Counted from the stretch's first letter, positions 24,985 to 34,550 are shown. The stretch: DNA of 64,000 nucleotides from Roseobacter sp. MED193 (GCF_000152965.1 NZ_CH902583.1:2239892-2303891), one strand, 5' to 3'. Numbers and translations are program-made. The notes: generated from the letters alone by a model not told the origin.

Positions 24985-25978
24985 TGAACAGATTGCAGCG
25001 TTTTTGCAGCGAACCAGCCGCGGCGACTGGAGCGCTGTGCCCCTGGCCGGAGATGCCTCGGCGCGGCGCTATCAACGTCTGACCAGCCCAGATGGGCGTC
25101 ATTTGGTTTTGATGGATTCTCCCCCAAATAGCGGTGAAACAATCCGCCCCTTTGTGCGCATCGCCAACTACCTGCGCTCCCTCGACTTCAGCGCCCCTGC
25201 CATCATCGCAGAGGATGCTGAAAACGGCTTTTTGCTGACCGAAGATCTCGGCGATCAGCGCTTTTATGAGGTACTCAAACAAGATCCCGCCCAGGAAAGC
25301 AGGCTGTATTCCCTGGCCACGGATTTTCTGCTGCAACTGCATAGGAGCTCAGGATCCGGTGGGCTTCCCAACCTAGAGACCCTGGGGCCCCGCGTCATGG
25401 CCGAGATGTCCGCCTTGGTTATTGATCGCTATTGCGGCGCCATCAACGGCACGGTGACTGCTGATCTGCAAAACCGGTTTGAAAACCAGTTTGAGGATAT
25501 TTTGCGTCAGACCATAAAGGGCGACACGGTTTTTGTTCATCGCGATTTTCATGTGCAAAATCTAATGTACCTGCCCGATCGCGATGGGGTGGCGCAGGTC
25601 GGAGTGATAGATTTTCAGGACGCTCGCGTCGGTCACCCCGCCTATGATCTGGTGTCGCTGTTACAGGATGCGCGCCGCGACGTGCCTGCTGGTATCGAAG
25701 CCCGTATGATCGACCGCTATCTGGCGAGTACCCAGCTGGACAGCTCTGGATTTCGCAGCGCCTATGCGGTGATCGGCGTGCAAAGAAACCTGCGCATTCT
25801 GGGTGTGTTTGCCCGGCTGTCGCAAGATTTTGGCAAACCCCAGTATCTTGAGCTGATCCCTAGGGTGTGGGCTCATGTAGTAAACGGCCTGGAACACCCC
25901 GCTCTCGCCCCGCTGGCGGATATGCTGTTAAAGGAGCTGCCCGCGCCAACCCCCGAAAACCTGGCCAAGCTACGCTGA
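24971..25978 (+). CDS. amgK: N-acetylmuramate/N-acetylglucosamine anomeric kinase AmgK
   Basis: AmgK phosphorylates MurNAc or GlcNAc at C1 in the peptidoglycan-recycling shortcut that bypasses de novo UDP-MurNAc synthesis. The 335-residue product is an aminoglycoside-phosphotransferase-fold kinase: catalytic HRDFHVQNLMYL near residue 193 and the DFQDARVGHPAYDLVSL metal-binding motif near 218. It overlaps tsaE by 14 bp and murU by one base (TGATG). The pairing with murU supports AmgK rather than an antibiotic resistance kinase. Confidence 0.9.
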   Translation: MSQRDEQIAAFLQRTSRGDWSAVPLAGDASARRYQRLTSPDGRHLVLMDSPPNSGETIRPFVRIANYLRSLDFSAPAIIAEDAENGFLLTEDLGDQRFYEVLKQDPAQESRLYSLATDFLLQLHRSSGSGGLPNLETLGPRVMAEMSALVIDRYCGAINGTVTADLQNRFENQFEDILRQTIKGDTVFVHRDFHVQNLMYLPDRDGVAQVGVIDFQDARVGHPAYDLVSLLQDARRDVPAGIEARMIDRYLASTQLDSSGFRSAYAVIGVQRNLRILGVFARLSQDFGKPQYLELIPRVWAHVVNGLEHPALAPLADMLLKELPAPTPENLAKLR

Positions 25979-26694
25979 TGGGTACCGACCTTCTCTCTGA
26001 CACGTCTCGCGCTATTCCCAACGTGATGCTCTTTGCCGCCGGCTTTGGCACCCGTATGAAGGCGCTGACACAGACCTGCCCGAAACCGATGATTGCCGTG
26101 GCCGGACGCCCGCTGATCGACCACACGCTGGAGCTGGCGCAGGCTATCCAGCCAGACCGGGTCGTCGCTAATCTGCATTACTTGCCGCAAATCCTGGAGG
26201 CACATCTCGCGCCGAAGGACGTTTTGCTCAGCCCGGAACAGCCCCAAGTGCTTGATACCGGCGGCGGGCTGCGACAAGCCCTTCCCCTGCTGGGACCTGC
26301 GCCTGTCTTTACCGCCAATACAGATGTGATTTGGAAAGGGGTGAACCCATTTGAAATCGCGTTGAACGCCTGGAATCCAATGGAAATGGATGCCCTACTG
26401 GTCTGTATCCCCATTGCCCGTTGCTGGGGCCGCAAAGGTGCAGGGGATTTTAGCTGCGACAGCGCGGGGCGCATCAGCCGCGGAGGGGACCTGGTCTATG
26501 GGGGCGTGCAAATTCTCAAAACCGACGGGCTGCTTAACATCGAAGATCAGGTATTTTCTCTCAATCTTCTGTGGAACAAAATAGCCAATTCAGAACGGTT
26601 GTTTGCAGTAGAATATCCTGGTCACTGGTGCGATGTGGGTCACCCGGAAGGGATCGCCATCGCCGAGGATCTAATTGCCAATGATATTGTTTGA
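25978..26694 (+). CDS. murU: N-acetylmuramate-1-phosphate uridylyltransferase MurU
   Basis: MurU couples MurNAc-1-phosphate to UTP, giving UDP-MurNAc for re-use in the cell wall. The 238-residue product has the nucleotidyltransferase signature MLFAAGFGTRMKALT followed by PKPMIAVAGRPLIDH, then VLDTGGGLRQALPLLG and NTDVIW with the metal-binding Asp. The start at 25978 overlaps the amgK stop; longer upstream starts lie inside amgK. It overlaps addB by up to 14 bp. The alternative is a mannose-1-phosphate guanylyltransferase, disfavoured by the short length and amgK neighbour. Confidence 0.88.
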   Translation: MGTDLLSDTSRAIPNVMLFAAGFGTRMKALTQTCPKPMIAVAGRPLIDHTLELAQAIQPDRVVANLHYLPQILEAHLAPKDVLLSPEQPQVLDTGGGLRQALPLLGPAPVFTANTDVIWKGVNPFEIALNAWNPMEMDALLVCIPIARCWGRKGAGDFSCDSAGRISRGGDLVYGGVQILKTDGLLNIEDQVFSLNLLWNKIANSERLFAVEYPGHWCDVGHPEGIAIAEDLIANDIV

Positions 26695-29638
26695 ACCTCA
26701 AGACAGCCCCCGCGTTTTTGCCGTCCCAAACGGAGTGGATTTTCCCCGCGCCCTGGCGCAGGGACTTATTGAGCGCAGTACATCCCAGCCCCCAGAGGGT
26801 TTGGCGCGGGTTGACCTTATCCTCAACACCTCTCGAATGATGCGCCGTTGTCGCAACCTGTTTGAGGAAGGCCCTGCGCTCTTGTTGCCACGTATGCGCC
26901 TGCTCACAGATCTAGCGCGCGAGGCCAATCTGCAAGGTTTGCCACCGCCGCTGCCGCCGCTACGGCGCCGATTGGAACTGTCGCAGCTAATTGCCAAGCT
27001 GCTGGATGCACAGCCGGATCTTGCGGCGCGGTCCTCGCTCTATGATCTTTCGGACAGTCTGGCCAATCTGGTCGATGAGATGCAAAGCGAAGGCGTCAGC
27101 ACCGAAGTAATCCGAAATCTGGATATCTCAGATATGTCCGGACATTGGGCGCGAGCACAGCAGTTCATCGGAATCGTCGATCAGTTTATTGATTTGCATA
27201 GCGACACCGTTGATGTTCAGGCTCGGCAACGCCAGATGGTCGAGAACCTCATCGCCAAATGGCAGGTAGAGCCGCCCCAGCATCCGGTGATCCTGGCCGG
27301 CTCCACGGGTTCGCGTGGAACCACCCATATGCTGATGGAAGCCATCGCCCGCCTGCCCCAGGGCGCCGTGGTACTGCCCGGATATGATTTTGAACAACCC
27401 GCCGAGGTCTGGACCCATCTACGCGATGCACTCACCTCCGAGGATCACCCGCAGTATCGCTTTGCCAAACTGCTGTCCGACCTCGACATGACTCCCCGCG
27501 AGGTGCGACGCTGGAGCCCAGATGAGCCGGTCTCGCCTGCCCGCAACCGGTTGGTCTCGCTGGCCCTGCGCCCGGCACCTGTCACCCATGCCTGGATGAG
27601 CGAAGGGCCAAAACTGACCCAGTTGGACAAGGCCTGTGCCGATGTCACCCTGGTCGAGGCCCCAAACCCGCGCGGCGAGGCCCTGGCCATTGCGCTGCGC
27701 CTGCGCCAGGCTGCCGAGGAGGGCAAAACAGCCGCGCTGATCTCGCCCGACCGGATGCTGACTCGGCTGGTGTCCGCGGCGCTGGATCGCTGGGGTATCC
27801 TGCCCGATGATTCCGCCGGCCTTCCCCTGCAGCTAACCCCTCCCGGGCGGTTCCTGCGCCACGTGGCCGAACTGTTTTGCCGACCACTGACAGCGGATGC
27901 GCTGCTCACCCTGCTGAAACACCCGCTGACCAATGATGGCAGCAGTGCCGAGGCCGCGCGCGGTGAGCATCTGCGCCATACCCGTGACTATGAGCTCGAT
28001 CTGCGCCGCAATGGGCCGCCCTTTCCCGATGCTGAGAGTTTTGCGGCCTTTGGCATGGAGCGCGATCTGATACTTGGCTGGACAGATTGGCTGTCGCAAA
28101 ACTTTGCCGACCAGCAGGTAACCACACCACTGCCCCTCACTGATTGGGTCGCGCTGCTACGCGCCCGCGCCGAGGCGATTGCCGCTGGCAGTCAAGTCCA
28201 AGCAGAGGGGGAAAGCGGCACGCTCTGGGAAAAGAAAGCTGGCATTGAGGCGCTCAAGATCTTTTCCAATCTGGAGGCTGAGGCCGAACACGGTGGCGAG
28301 ATGTCAGCCCGCGATTTTGCCGATCTTCTGTCGGCCATCCTGTCGCAAGGCGAGGTGCGCGACCGCGACACCCCCTATGGATCAATCATGATCTGGGGAA
28401 CGTTGGAGGCCCGTGTGCAGGGTGCCGATTTGGTTATCTTGGGCGGGTTGAACGAGGGCAGCTGGCCGGAAGCGGCCAAGCCAGATCCTTGGCTGAACCG
28501 GCAATTGCGCCATCAGGCCGGTCTCTTGCTGCCTGAACGCCGCATTGGCCTGTCTGCACATGACTTCCAGCAGGCCGTGGCGGCGCCTGAGGTATGGCTC
28601 ACCCGCGCTGCCCGCTCGGATGAGGCCGATACCGTGGCCTCGCGCTGGCTCAATCGCCTGACCAATCTGTTGTCCGGCCTGCCCGATCAGGGTGGCAAGG
28701 CAGCACTGGACGCGATGCGGGCACGTGGGCAGGAATGGCTAGACTGGGCAGAAGCTCTGGAACAACCAACCGAGTTGCCGAGTGCACCGCGCCCCTCCCC
28801 GCGCCCGCCGGTTGCCAGCCGCCCGCGCCGGTTGACCATCACCGAAATCCCACGCCTGATCCGTGATCCCTATGCGATCTATGCCAAACATGTGTTGCGG
28901 TTGCGTCCTCTCAACCCGCTGGTACAGGAACCTGACGCCCTGTTGCGCGGCACTGTTGTGCATGAGATTTTTGAGGACTTTATCAGGGACAGCCTGGAAG
29001 ACCCCAGCCGCCTGACAGCCGATCACCTGATCGAGACCGCCCGTGCCCTGTTGGAACGGGATGTCCCTTGGCCCGTGGCGCGCCTTTTATGGCTCAGCCG
29101 CATTCAGCGACTGGCCGGCGACTTCATCCTGGCTGAGCAATCCCGCCAAAGCCGCGCCACCCCGCTGAAACTCGAGGCCATGGGCGAAGCCCGGCTGGAG
29201 CCGTTGGATTTCACCATAGCCTGCCGGGCCGACCGTATCGACCAAGATGAGCGCGGATTTTTGCATCTTTATGACTACAAGACCGGCGCGCCGCCCTCGG
29301 AAGCACAGCAGAAAAAATTTGAAAAACAGTTGTTGATCGAAGCCGCCATGGCTGAGGAAGGTGCGTTCAAGGAAATCGGCCCCGCCGAGGTCGCGCGCGC
29401 CGCCTTTATCGGCCTGGGTAGCAATCTGAAAGATGTGCCTGCACCGCTATCAGACCAGCCCCCGGCCAAGATCTGGGAGGAACTGAAACAGCTGATCGGC
29501 GCCTATTTTGAACAGGACCAGGGCTATTCCAGCCGCCGCATGGTGCATCGCGATGATATTGCAGGGGACTATGACCACTTGGCCCGGTTTGGTGAATGGG
29601 ATCGCAGTGCCACGCCCGAGCCCGAGGATCTGACATGA
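26681..29638 (+). CDS. addB: Double-strand break repair protein AddB
   Basis: AddB is the second subunit of the AddAB helicase-nuclease, which resects DNA ends and loads recombinase. The 985-residue protein starts ILFEPQDSPRVFAVPNGVDF and has a degenerate nucleotide-binding region, MIWGTLEARVQG, LGGLNEGSWPE near residue 590, and a C-terminal RecB-type nuclease motif (CRADRIDQ then LHLYDYKTGAPP). The ATG at 26681 is chosen; a TTG at 26675 with better spacing from GAGG would add two residues. It overlaps murU and is linked to addA by ATGA. Confidence 0.93.
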   Translation: MILFEPQDSPRVFAVPNGVDFPRALAQGLIERSTSQPPEGLARVDLILNTSRMMRRCRNLFEEGPALLLPRMRLLTDLAREANLQGLPPPLPPLRRRLELSQLIAKLLDAQPDLAARSSLYDLSDSLANLVDEMQSEGVSTEVIRNLDISDMSGHWARAQQFIGIVDQFIDLHSDTVDVQARQRQMVENLIAKWQVEPPQHPVILAGSTGSRGTTHMLMEAIARLPQGAVVLPGYDFEQPAEVWTHLRDALTSEDHPQYRFAKLLSDLDMTPREVRRWSPDEPVSPARNRLVSLALRPAPVTHAWMSEGPKLTQLDKACADVTLVEAPNPRGEALAIALRLRQAAEEGKTAALISPDRMLTRLVSAALDRWGILPDDSAGLPLQLTPPGRFLRHVAELFCRPLTADALLTLLKHPLTNDGSSAEAARGEHLRHTRDYELDLRRNGPPFPDAESFAAFGMERDLILGWTDWLSQNFADQQVTTPLPLTDWVALLRARAEAIAAGSQVQAEGESGTLWEKKAGIEALKIFSNLEAEAEHGGEMSARDFADLLSAILSQGEVRDRDTPYGSIMIWGTLEARVQGADLVILGGLNEGSWPEAAKPDPWLNRQLRHQAGLLLPERRIGLSAHDFQQAVAAPEVWLTRAARSDEADTVASRWLNRLTNLLSGLPDQGGKAALDAMRARGQEWLDWAEALEQPTELPSAPRPSPRPPVASRPRRLTITEIPRLIRDPYAIYAKHVLRLRPLNPLVQEPDALLRGTVVHEIFEDFIRDSLEDPSRLTADHLIETARALLERDVPWPVARLLWLSRIQRLAGDFILAEQSRQSRATPLKLEAMGEARLEPLDFTIACRADRIDQDERGFLHLYDYKTGAPPSEAQQKKFEKQLLIEAAMAEEGAFKEIGPAEVARAAFIGLGSNLKDVPAPLSDQPPAKIWEELKQLIGAYFEQDQGYSSRRMVHRDDIAGDYDHLARFGEWDRSATPEPEDLT

Positions 29639-32600
29639 GCAACCTCCCTCTGAAACATCGTGATGCCGCCTCCGAAGCGCAGTTTCGCGCCGCGCGCCCT
29701 GATGCCTCAACCTGGCTCGCAGCCAATGCCGGATCAGGCAAAACCAAGGTGCTGACCGACCGGGTGGCGCGGTTGTTGCTCAAGGGCGTGCAGCCTCAGC
29801 ACATCCTTTGCCTCACCTATACCAAGGCCGCCGCCAGCGAGATGCAGAACCGGCTGTTTCAGCGTCTGGGCGAATGGGCCATGCTCCAGGACAGCGAACT
29901 CACCGCTGCGCTTGGCGAGTTGGGCGAGGTCAATACCGCTTCTGAGGATCTGGCCCAGGCCCGCACGCTCTTTGCCCGTGCCATTGAGACTCCCGGTGGG
30001 CTCAAAATCCAGACCATTCACTCGTTCTGTTCGTCCCTCCTGCGCCGTTTCCCGCTGGAGGCCGGCGTCAGCCCACAGTTTTCTGAAATGGAGGACCGCG
30101 CCGCATCCCTGTTGCGCGCCGAGATTGTCGAGGATATGGCCAAGCGCGATCATGCCCATTTGGTAGAACCCTTGGCGCGCCATGTGGGTGGCAGTGATTT
30201 TGAGGATCTGACCGCCGCGATCTGCCAACGACGCGCCGAATTTGAAATAGCGCTGGACTGGCCTGCGCTACTGGCCCGGTTTGATCTGCCAGAAGAATTT
30301 GATCAGCCCGCTCTAGAGGCTCTGGTATTTTTGGGCGGCGAGGCGGAATTGCTATCGCGCACCCGCGCCATGCTGGAGACAGGCGGTACCACCGATCAGC
30401 GCGCAGCTGCCAAACTGGCAGGGATCACCACGCCGACACTGGCTGATCTTGCCACATTGGAAAGTATTTTTTTGACCGGCGCCAGCGCTGCTGATCCCTT
30501 TGCCGCCAAAGTGGGGAAATTCCCTACCAAGAAACTGCGCGAAGCCAATGTTGCCCTGATGGACCAGCTGGAACCACTGATGCTGCGGGTGGAGAGCGCT
30601 CGAGCCAAACGATTGGCCCTGATGGCGGCACGAAAATCCCAGGATCTGCACCAGTTCGCTCAGGCCTTTCTTCCGGAATATGAAGCCCGCAAACAACAGC
30701 GTGGTTGGCTCGATTTTGACGATCTGATCCTCAACGCGCGCCATCTGCTGAATGATCCGGCGGTGGCGGCCTGGGTGCTGTACCGCCTGGACGGTGGCAT
30801 CGACCATATCCTGGTGGATGAGGCCCAGGACACCAGCCCGGTGCAATGGGATGTGATCGAGAAACTGGCGCAGGAATTCACCGCCGGGATTGGCGCGCGA
30901 TCCGATGTCGAGCGCACCATTTTTGTGGTCGGCGACAAAAAGCAGTCGATCTATTCCTTTCAGGGGGCTGACCCGGATGCCTTTGATCGGATGCAGGTGG
31001 AATTTGCCAATCGCCTGTCCGAATCCGGATCAGGGCTGCAAAACGCAGCTTTGGAATTCTCTTTTCGCTCATCTGCGGCGATCCTGCGGCTGGTGGATCT
31101 GGTATTTAAGGACAGCCCACGCGCCGGGTTTCATAGCGACGCCCTGCATCGCGCCTTTAAATCCGACTTGCCCGGGCGGGTAGACCTGTGGCCGGCAGTG
31201 GAAAAGACCGATGACGACGATGAAAGCGACTGGACAGACCCAGTAGATCGACCTGGTAGCCGCCACCACACGGTTATTCTGGCAGAGCGCATTGCCCGTC
31301 AGATCAAGGAGATGATCGACAACAAGGTGACCATTCCCGAGGATGGCCCCACACGAGGCACCTTTCAGCGTCGCCCCGTGCATGCCGGGGATTTTCTCAT
31401 TCTGGTGCAACGCCGGTCCGAGCTGTTTTCTGAGATCATCCGCGCCTGTAAAAATGCCGACCTGCCCATTGCCGGCGCCGACCGGCTGAAGGTTGGGGCA
31501 GAGTTGGCAGTGAAAGATATCGCCGCTCTCCTGTCTTTTCTCGCCACGCCAGAGGATTCTCTGGCACTGGCTGAGGTGCTGAAATCGCCACTGTTTGGCT
31601 GGTCCGAACAGATGTTGTTTGACCTGGCCCATCGCCGCAGCAGCAAACACCTGTGGCCTGCCCTGCGCGACCGGCGCGAAGAGTTTCCCGAAACCATGGC
31701 AGTTCTGGATGACCTGCGTGACCAAACCGATTTTCTGCGGCCCTTTGATTTGATCGAGCGCATCCTAACCCGCCATCAGGGGCGGCAAAAACTACTGGGA
31801 CGTCTCGGAGCCGAAGCCGAGGATGGTATCAATGCGCTGCTGTCCCAGGCCCTGGCATATGAACGGTCAGATATTCCCAGCCTCACCGGGTTTCTGGTCT
31901 GGATGCAGACCGATGATCTGGATATTAAGCGGCAGATGGGGGCCTCGGGGGATATGATCCGGGTGATGTCAGTGCATGGCTCCAAAGGTTTGGAAGCACC
32001 CATCGTGATCCTGCCCGATACCGCCAAGCGCAACGCGCCCAGTGACGCCGAAATCATGGTGGCGGATGGCACACCCCTGTGGAAACTGCCCAAGGATCAG
32101 ATGCCGGATCTGCTGTTCTCTGCCCGCGAAGCGGCGCAAGAAAAACAACAAAATGAGCGGTTGCGGCTGTTATATGTCGCGCTGACGCGGGCCGAGAAAT
32201 GGCTGATCGTGGCCACCGCCGGAACGCTGTCGAAAGAAGGTGACAGTTGGTATCAGCGGGTCGAGGCAGCACTGCTCGAAGGCGGTGCCACCAAATGCGA
32301 CCTGCCCGGCGGCGAAGGTCTGCGTCTGTCCCATGGTGATTGGGAAGGGCTCGAACTGGTCTCAAAAGAGGTTCAATCAAAGCACCGCTCAGTATTACCG
32401 GAGATCTTTACCCACCTGGCGCCCGCCTATCTGGCACCAGAACCTGCGATTACCCCTTCGGATCTGGGAGGAGCCAAGGCATTGCCTGGCGATCAGGGGT
32501 TGGACGAAGAAGAGGCCAAAGCCCGCGGTAGCCGTCTACACCTGCTGCTGGAACATCTGCCTGGGCATCCAAGTAGCGATTGGCCGCTATTGGCGGATCG

Positions 32601-33003
32601 TTTGCTGTCTGAGGCCACAGATCGTGCCGCGCTTTTGGCCGAGGCCAGCGCCGTCCTGTCGAATGCCAGCCTGTCGCATATCTTTGCACCAGATACCCTG
32701 GCGGAGGTGCCGGTCACAGCCCATTTTGGCAGCCAACGCTTGTATGGTATCATTGACCGCCTGGTTGTTAGGCCTGACAAGGTGCTGGCGGTGGACTTCA
32801 AATCGAACGCTGAAGTGCCCAATACTGCCGCCGCCTGCCCCAAGGGACTGCTGCGTCAGATGGGGGCTTATGGCCATGCCCTGGCGCAGATCTACCCAGA
32901 TCGTCCAATCGAGACCGCGCTGTTATGGACTCGCAATGCCAGCCTGATGAGCCTGCCGCACGATCTTGTGACAGATGCGCTCAAGGAGGTGTTGGAACCT
33001 TGA
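29635..33003 (+). CDS. addA: Double-strand break repair helicase AddA
   Basis: AddA is the UvrD-type helicase and nuclease subunit of AddAB. The 1122-residue product contains Walker A WLAANAGSGKTKVLTDRVAR near residue 25, ILCLTYTKAAASEM, Walker B HILVDEAQDTSPVQW near 395, VVGDKKQSIYSFQGADP near 425, VMSVHGSKGLEAPIVIL near 775 and the nuclease motif LAVDFKSN near 1055. The start at 29635 overlaps the addB stop (ATGA). The pair is the alphaproteobacterial equivalent of RecBCD. Confidence 0.96.
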   Translation: MSNLPLKHRDAASEAQFRAARPDASTWLAANAGSGKTKVLTDRVARLLLKGVQPQHILCLTYTKAAASEMQNRLFQRLGEWAMLQDSELTAALGELGEVNTASEDLAQARTLFARAIETPGGLKIQTIHSFCSSLLRRFPLEAGVSPQFSEMEDRAASLLRAEIVEDMAKRDHAHLVEPLARHVGGSDFEDLTAAICQRRAEFEIALDWPALLARFDLPEEFDQPALEALVFLGGEAELLSRTRAMLETGGTTDQRAAAKLAGITTPTLADLATLESIFLTGASAADPFAAKVGKFPTKKLREANVALMDQLEPLMLRVESARAKRLALMAARKSQDLHQFAQAFLPEYEARKQQRGWLDFDDLILNARHLLNDPAVAAWVLYRLDGGIDHILVDEAQDTSPVQWDVIEKLAQEFTAGIGARSDVERTIFVVGDKKQSIYSFQGADPDAFDRMQVEFANRLSESGSGLQNAALEFSFRSSAAILRLVDLVFKDSPRAGFHSDALHRAFKSDLPGRVDLWPAVEKTDDDDESDWTDPVDRPGSRHHTVILAERIARQIKEMIDNKVTIPEDGPTRGTFQRRPVHAGDFLILVQRRSELFSEIIRACKNADLPIAGADRLKVGAELAVKDIAALLSFLATPEDSLALAEVLKSPLFGWSEQMLFDLAHRRSSKHLWPALRDRREEFPETMAVLDDLRDQTDFLRPFDLIERILTRHQGRQKLLGRLGAEAEDGINALLSQALAYERSDIPSLTGFLVWMQTDDLDIKRQMGASGDMIRVMSVHGSKGLEAPIVILPDTAKRNAPSDAEIMVADGTPLWKLPKDQMPDLLFSAREAAQEKQQNERLRLLYVALTRAEKWLIVATAGTLSKEGDSWYQRVEAALLEGGATKCDLPGGEGLRLSHGDWEGLELVSKEVQSKHRSVLPEIFTHLAPAYLAPEPAITPSDLGGAKALPGDQGLDEEEAKARGSRLHLLLEHLPGHPSSDWPLLADRLLSEATDRAALLAEASAVLSNASLSHIFAPDTLAEVPVTAHFGSQRLYGIIDRLVVRPDKVLAVDFKSNAEVPNTAAACPKGLLRQMGAYGHALAQIYPDRPIETALLWTRNASLMSLPHDLVTDALKEVLEP

Positions 33004-33065
33004 CGATCTGTTACGCTCTACCTAGGTTCCAACTCCAGTTGCCATAGATCTCAGGAGACATGAAC

Positions 33066-33386
33066 ATGTCCACCGTAGCCGTCACCGACGAAACATTTGA
33101 CGCCGAAGTCAAGAATTCCGCAGTCCCCGTTGTGGTGGATTTCTGGGCCGAATGGTGTGGTCCCTGCAAACAGATCGGCCCCGCTCTGGAAGAGCTGGCG
33201 GCGGAATACGGCGACAAGGTAAAAGTCGTCAAAGTTGATGTGGACAGCAACCCGAACTCCGCTGCAGCCATGGGTGTGCGTGGTATTCCGGCTTTGTTCA
33301 TCTTTAAGGACGGTCAGGTTGTTTCCAACCGTGCTGGTGCCGCGCCAAAGGCCGCGCTGCAGAGCTGGATCAACGAGTCCATCTGA
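33066..33386 (+). CDS. trxA: Thioredoxin TrxA
   Basis: The cytoplasmic protein-disulphide reductant. The 106-residue product has the active site [14 protein letters not shown] near residue 30, the conserved Asp in VVDFW, and the cis-proline loop [10 protein letters not shown]. The ATG at 33066 is preferred to the ATG at 33060 because AGGAG lies 8 bases upstream of it. It is 62 bp after addA with a weak sigma-70-like TTGACG sequence at 33000, so it can be transcribed alone. An intrinsic terminator follows. Confidence 0.96.
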   Translation: MSTVAVTDETFDAEVKNSAVPVVVDFWAEWCGPCKQIGPALEELAAEYGDKVKVVKVDVDSNPNSAAAMGVRGIPALFIFKDGQVVSNRAGAAPKAALQSWINESI

Positions 33387-33412
33387 TCAATCGGATCTCA
33401 GAATTTTTAAGG

Positions 33413-33438
33413 ACGCCCTCAACAGAGGGCGTTTTTTT
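33413..33438 (+). terminator. Intrinsic terminator of trxA
   Basis: ACGCCCTC, loop AACA, GAGGGCGT, followed by a run of seven T. It lies 26 bp after the trxA stop codon and is the clearest intrinsic terminator in the window. Confidence 0.88.
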
Positions 33439-33457
33439 CGTTTCAAGGACTAGCTTT

Positions 33458-33673
33458 ATGACCCCAGATTTTCGCCAAAAAGCCATTGCCATCTGCACAG
33501 ATAAGATTGCCAAGAAAGGCGAGGGCGTGGGCCTCTCCTTTTATGCCTTTTTCAAAAATCGCAATGATGATCCTGATCTGCTGATGCAGGTGGCATCCTG
33601 GTGGATCCAAAAGCATCACCTGGACCATTTCGAAAAGGCGGTAAAAATACGTGAAATGCTACGGGCTGAGTAG
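33458..33673 (+). CDS. Small conserved hypothetical protein (possibly DUF6500-type)
   Basis: A 71-residue soluble protein, TPDFRQKAIAICTDKIAKKG at the start, with a central GLSFYAFFKNRNDDPDLLMQ stretch and a helical C-terminus. The ATG has AAGGA 8 bases upstream and the gene sits between the trxA terminator and a repeat element, which argues for a real short gene. I am not sure of the family; DUF6500 is my best guess from memory. Function unknown. Confidence 0.65.
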   Translation: MTPDFRQKAIAICTDKIAKKGEGVGLSFYAFFKNRNDDPDLLMQVASWWIQKHHLDHFEKAVKIREMLRAE

Positions 33674-33701
33674 CCTCGCTCATCTGGCCGCTTCGCGCTG
33701 G

Positions 33702-33775
33702 ACGATCGTCCCGAGGGGGCGCAGCCCCCGTCGCCAAAGGCGACTCCCCTGGGATATTTTTGGCCAAATGAAGAT
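33702..33775. repeat. Roseobacter-type extragenic repeat (two hairpins plus ATATTTTTGG box)
   Basis: GGGGGC-GCA-GCCCCC (33715-33729) and TCGCC-AAA-GGCGA (33731-33743) are adjacent small hairpins, followed by GGGATATTTTTGGCCAAATG and AAG. A degenerate partner occurs at 58170-58222 with GAATATTTTTGGAAAAGTGA. Such intergenic elements are, to my recollection, widespread in Rhodobacteraceae genomes. Role unknown; could be mRNA 3' end structure or mobile REP-like DNA. Confidence 0.6.
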
Positions 33776-33837
33776 ATGGGGTTTTCTTTTGGGCTGGGCT
33801 GCACAGAGTGTGCAAACAGCAAAAACGGGAGGCAGGC

Positions 33838-34188
33838 ATGGCAAAAACACGGGTATTGGTGGAGTTCGGCATGGGCACTTCGCTCAGGAGAGAGGACTAC
33901 ACAGAAGCGGCCAAACGGGCGATCAAGGACGCGCTTTGGCATAATTCTGTCAGCCTTGCAGAGCTGTTTGACTTCCCCAAAGAAGCCATGATCATTGATG
34001 CAGAAATTGGGGTGGCCAAGCCAGACAAAGTGGATGTTGAGGCCTTGAGGGCGATTTTTCCCTATGGTCAGCCCAGTATCACGGTGACGGAGGGCGGGTT
34101 GGACGTGACAAAACCCCAGGGGCAAAGCGTGACGGTGATTGCAAATGCAGCGGTAATTGTTTCATTCGATATGGAGAGTGTGTCATGA
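33838..34188 (+). CDS. Lin0512 family protein (first of tandem pair)
   Basis: A 116-residue protein of the Lin0512 type: LVEFGMGTSLRREDYTEAAK near the start, KRAIKDALWHNSVSL, and a C-terminal GGLDVTKPQGQ followed by a hydrophobic strand. No function is established that I can state. The ATG at 33838 has GGGAGG immediately upstream. It overlaps the next gene, a paralogue, by 4 bp (ATGA), suggesting that the two products form a hetero-complex. Confidence 0.8.
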   Translation: MAKTRVLVEFGMGTSLRREDYTEAAKRAIKDALWHNSVSLAELFDFPKEAMIIDAEIGVAKPDKVDVEALRAIFPYGQPSITVTEGGLDVTKPQGQSVTVIANAAVIVSFDMESVS

Positions 34189-34550
34189 GCGACAAACGCA
34201 TCATTTTGGAAATGGGTACTGGCAACGATCTATATGGTCAGGACTACACCAAGGCCGCACGGCGGGCAGTGCAGGACGCCCTGCATCACTCGTCGATCAC
34301 CTTGTTTTCCAAACTGGGTATTGATCACACAGAGATGCGGGTGGAAGTCACCATTGCGGTGCAAGACCCTTCGCAGGTAGATTGTGATCTGGTAGCGCAG
34401 GATCTGCCGCGTGGGCACGCGACTGTAAGGGCCGTCAAAGGCGGGTTGAACATTGTGGATCCAGGGTCTGACGGCATGCATGTAGTGGCCACCGCCGCGA
34501 TTGAGGCCTGGTTGCCGGATCAATCAACTGCTTACAAGCTCTGCTCCTGA
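34185..34550 (+). CDS. Lin0512 family protein (second of tandem pair)
   Basis: The 121-residue paralogue of the preceding protein: ILEMGTGNDLYGQDYTKAAR, RRAVQDALHHSSITL, VKGGLNIVDPGSDG. The two align over almost their whole length with shared G-M/T-G-x-x-L, DYT-A-RA and GGL motifs but have clearly diverged. It is translationally coupled to its partner. A hairpin follows 7 bp after the stop. Confidence 0.8.
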   Translation: MSDKRIILEMGTGNDLYGQDYTKAARRAVQDALHHSSITLFSKLGIDHTEMRVEVTIAVQDPSQVDCDLVAQDLPRGHATVRAVKGGLNIVDPGSDGMHVVATAAIEAWLPDQSTAYKLCS

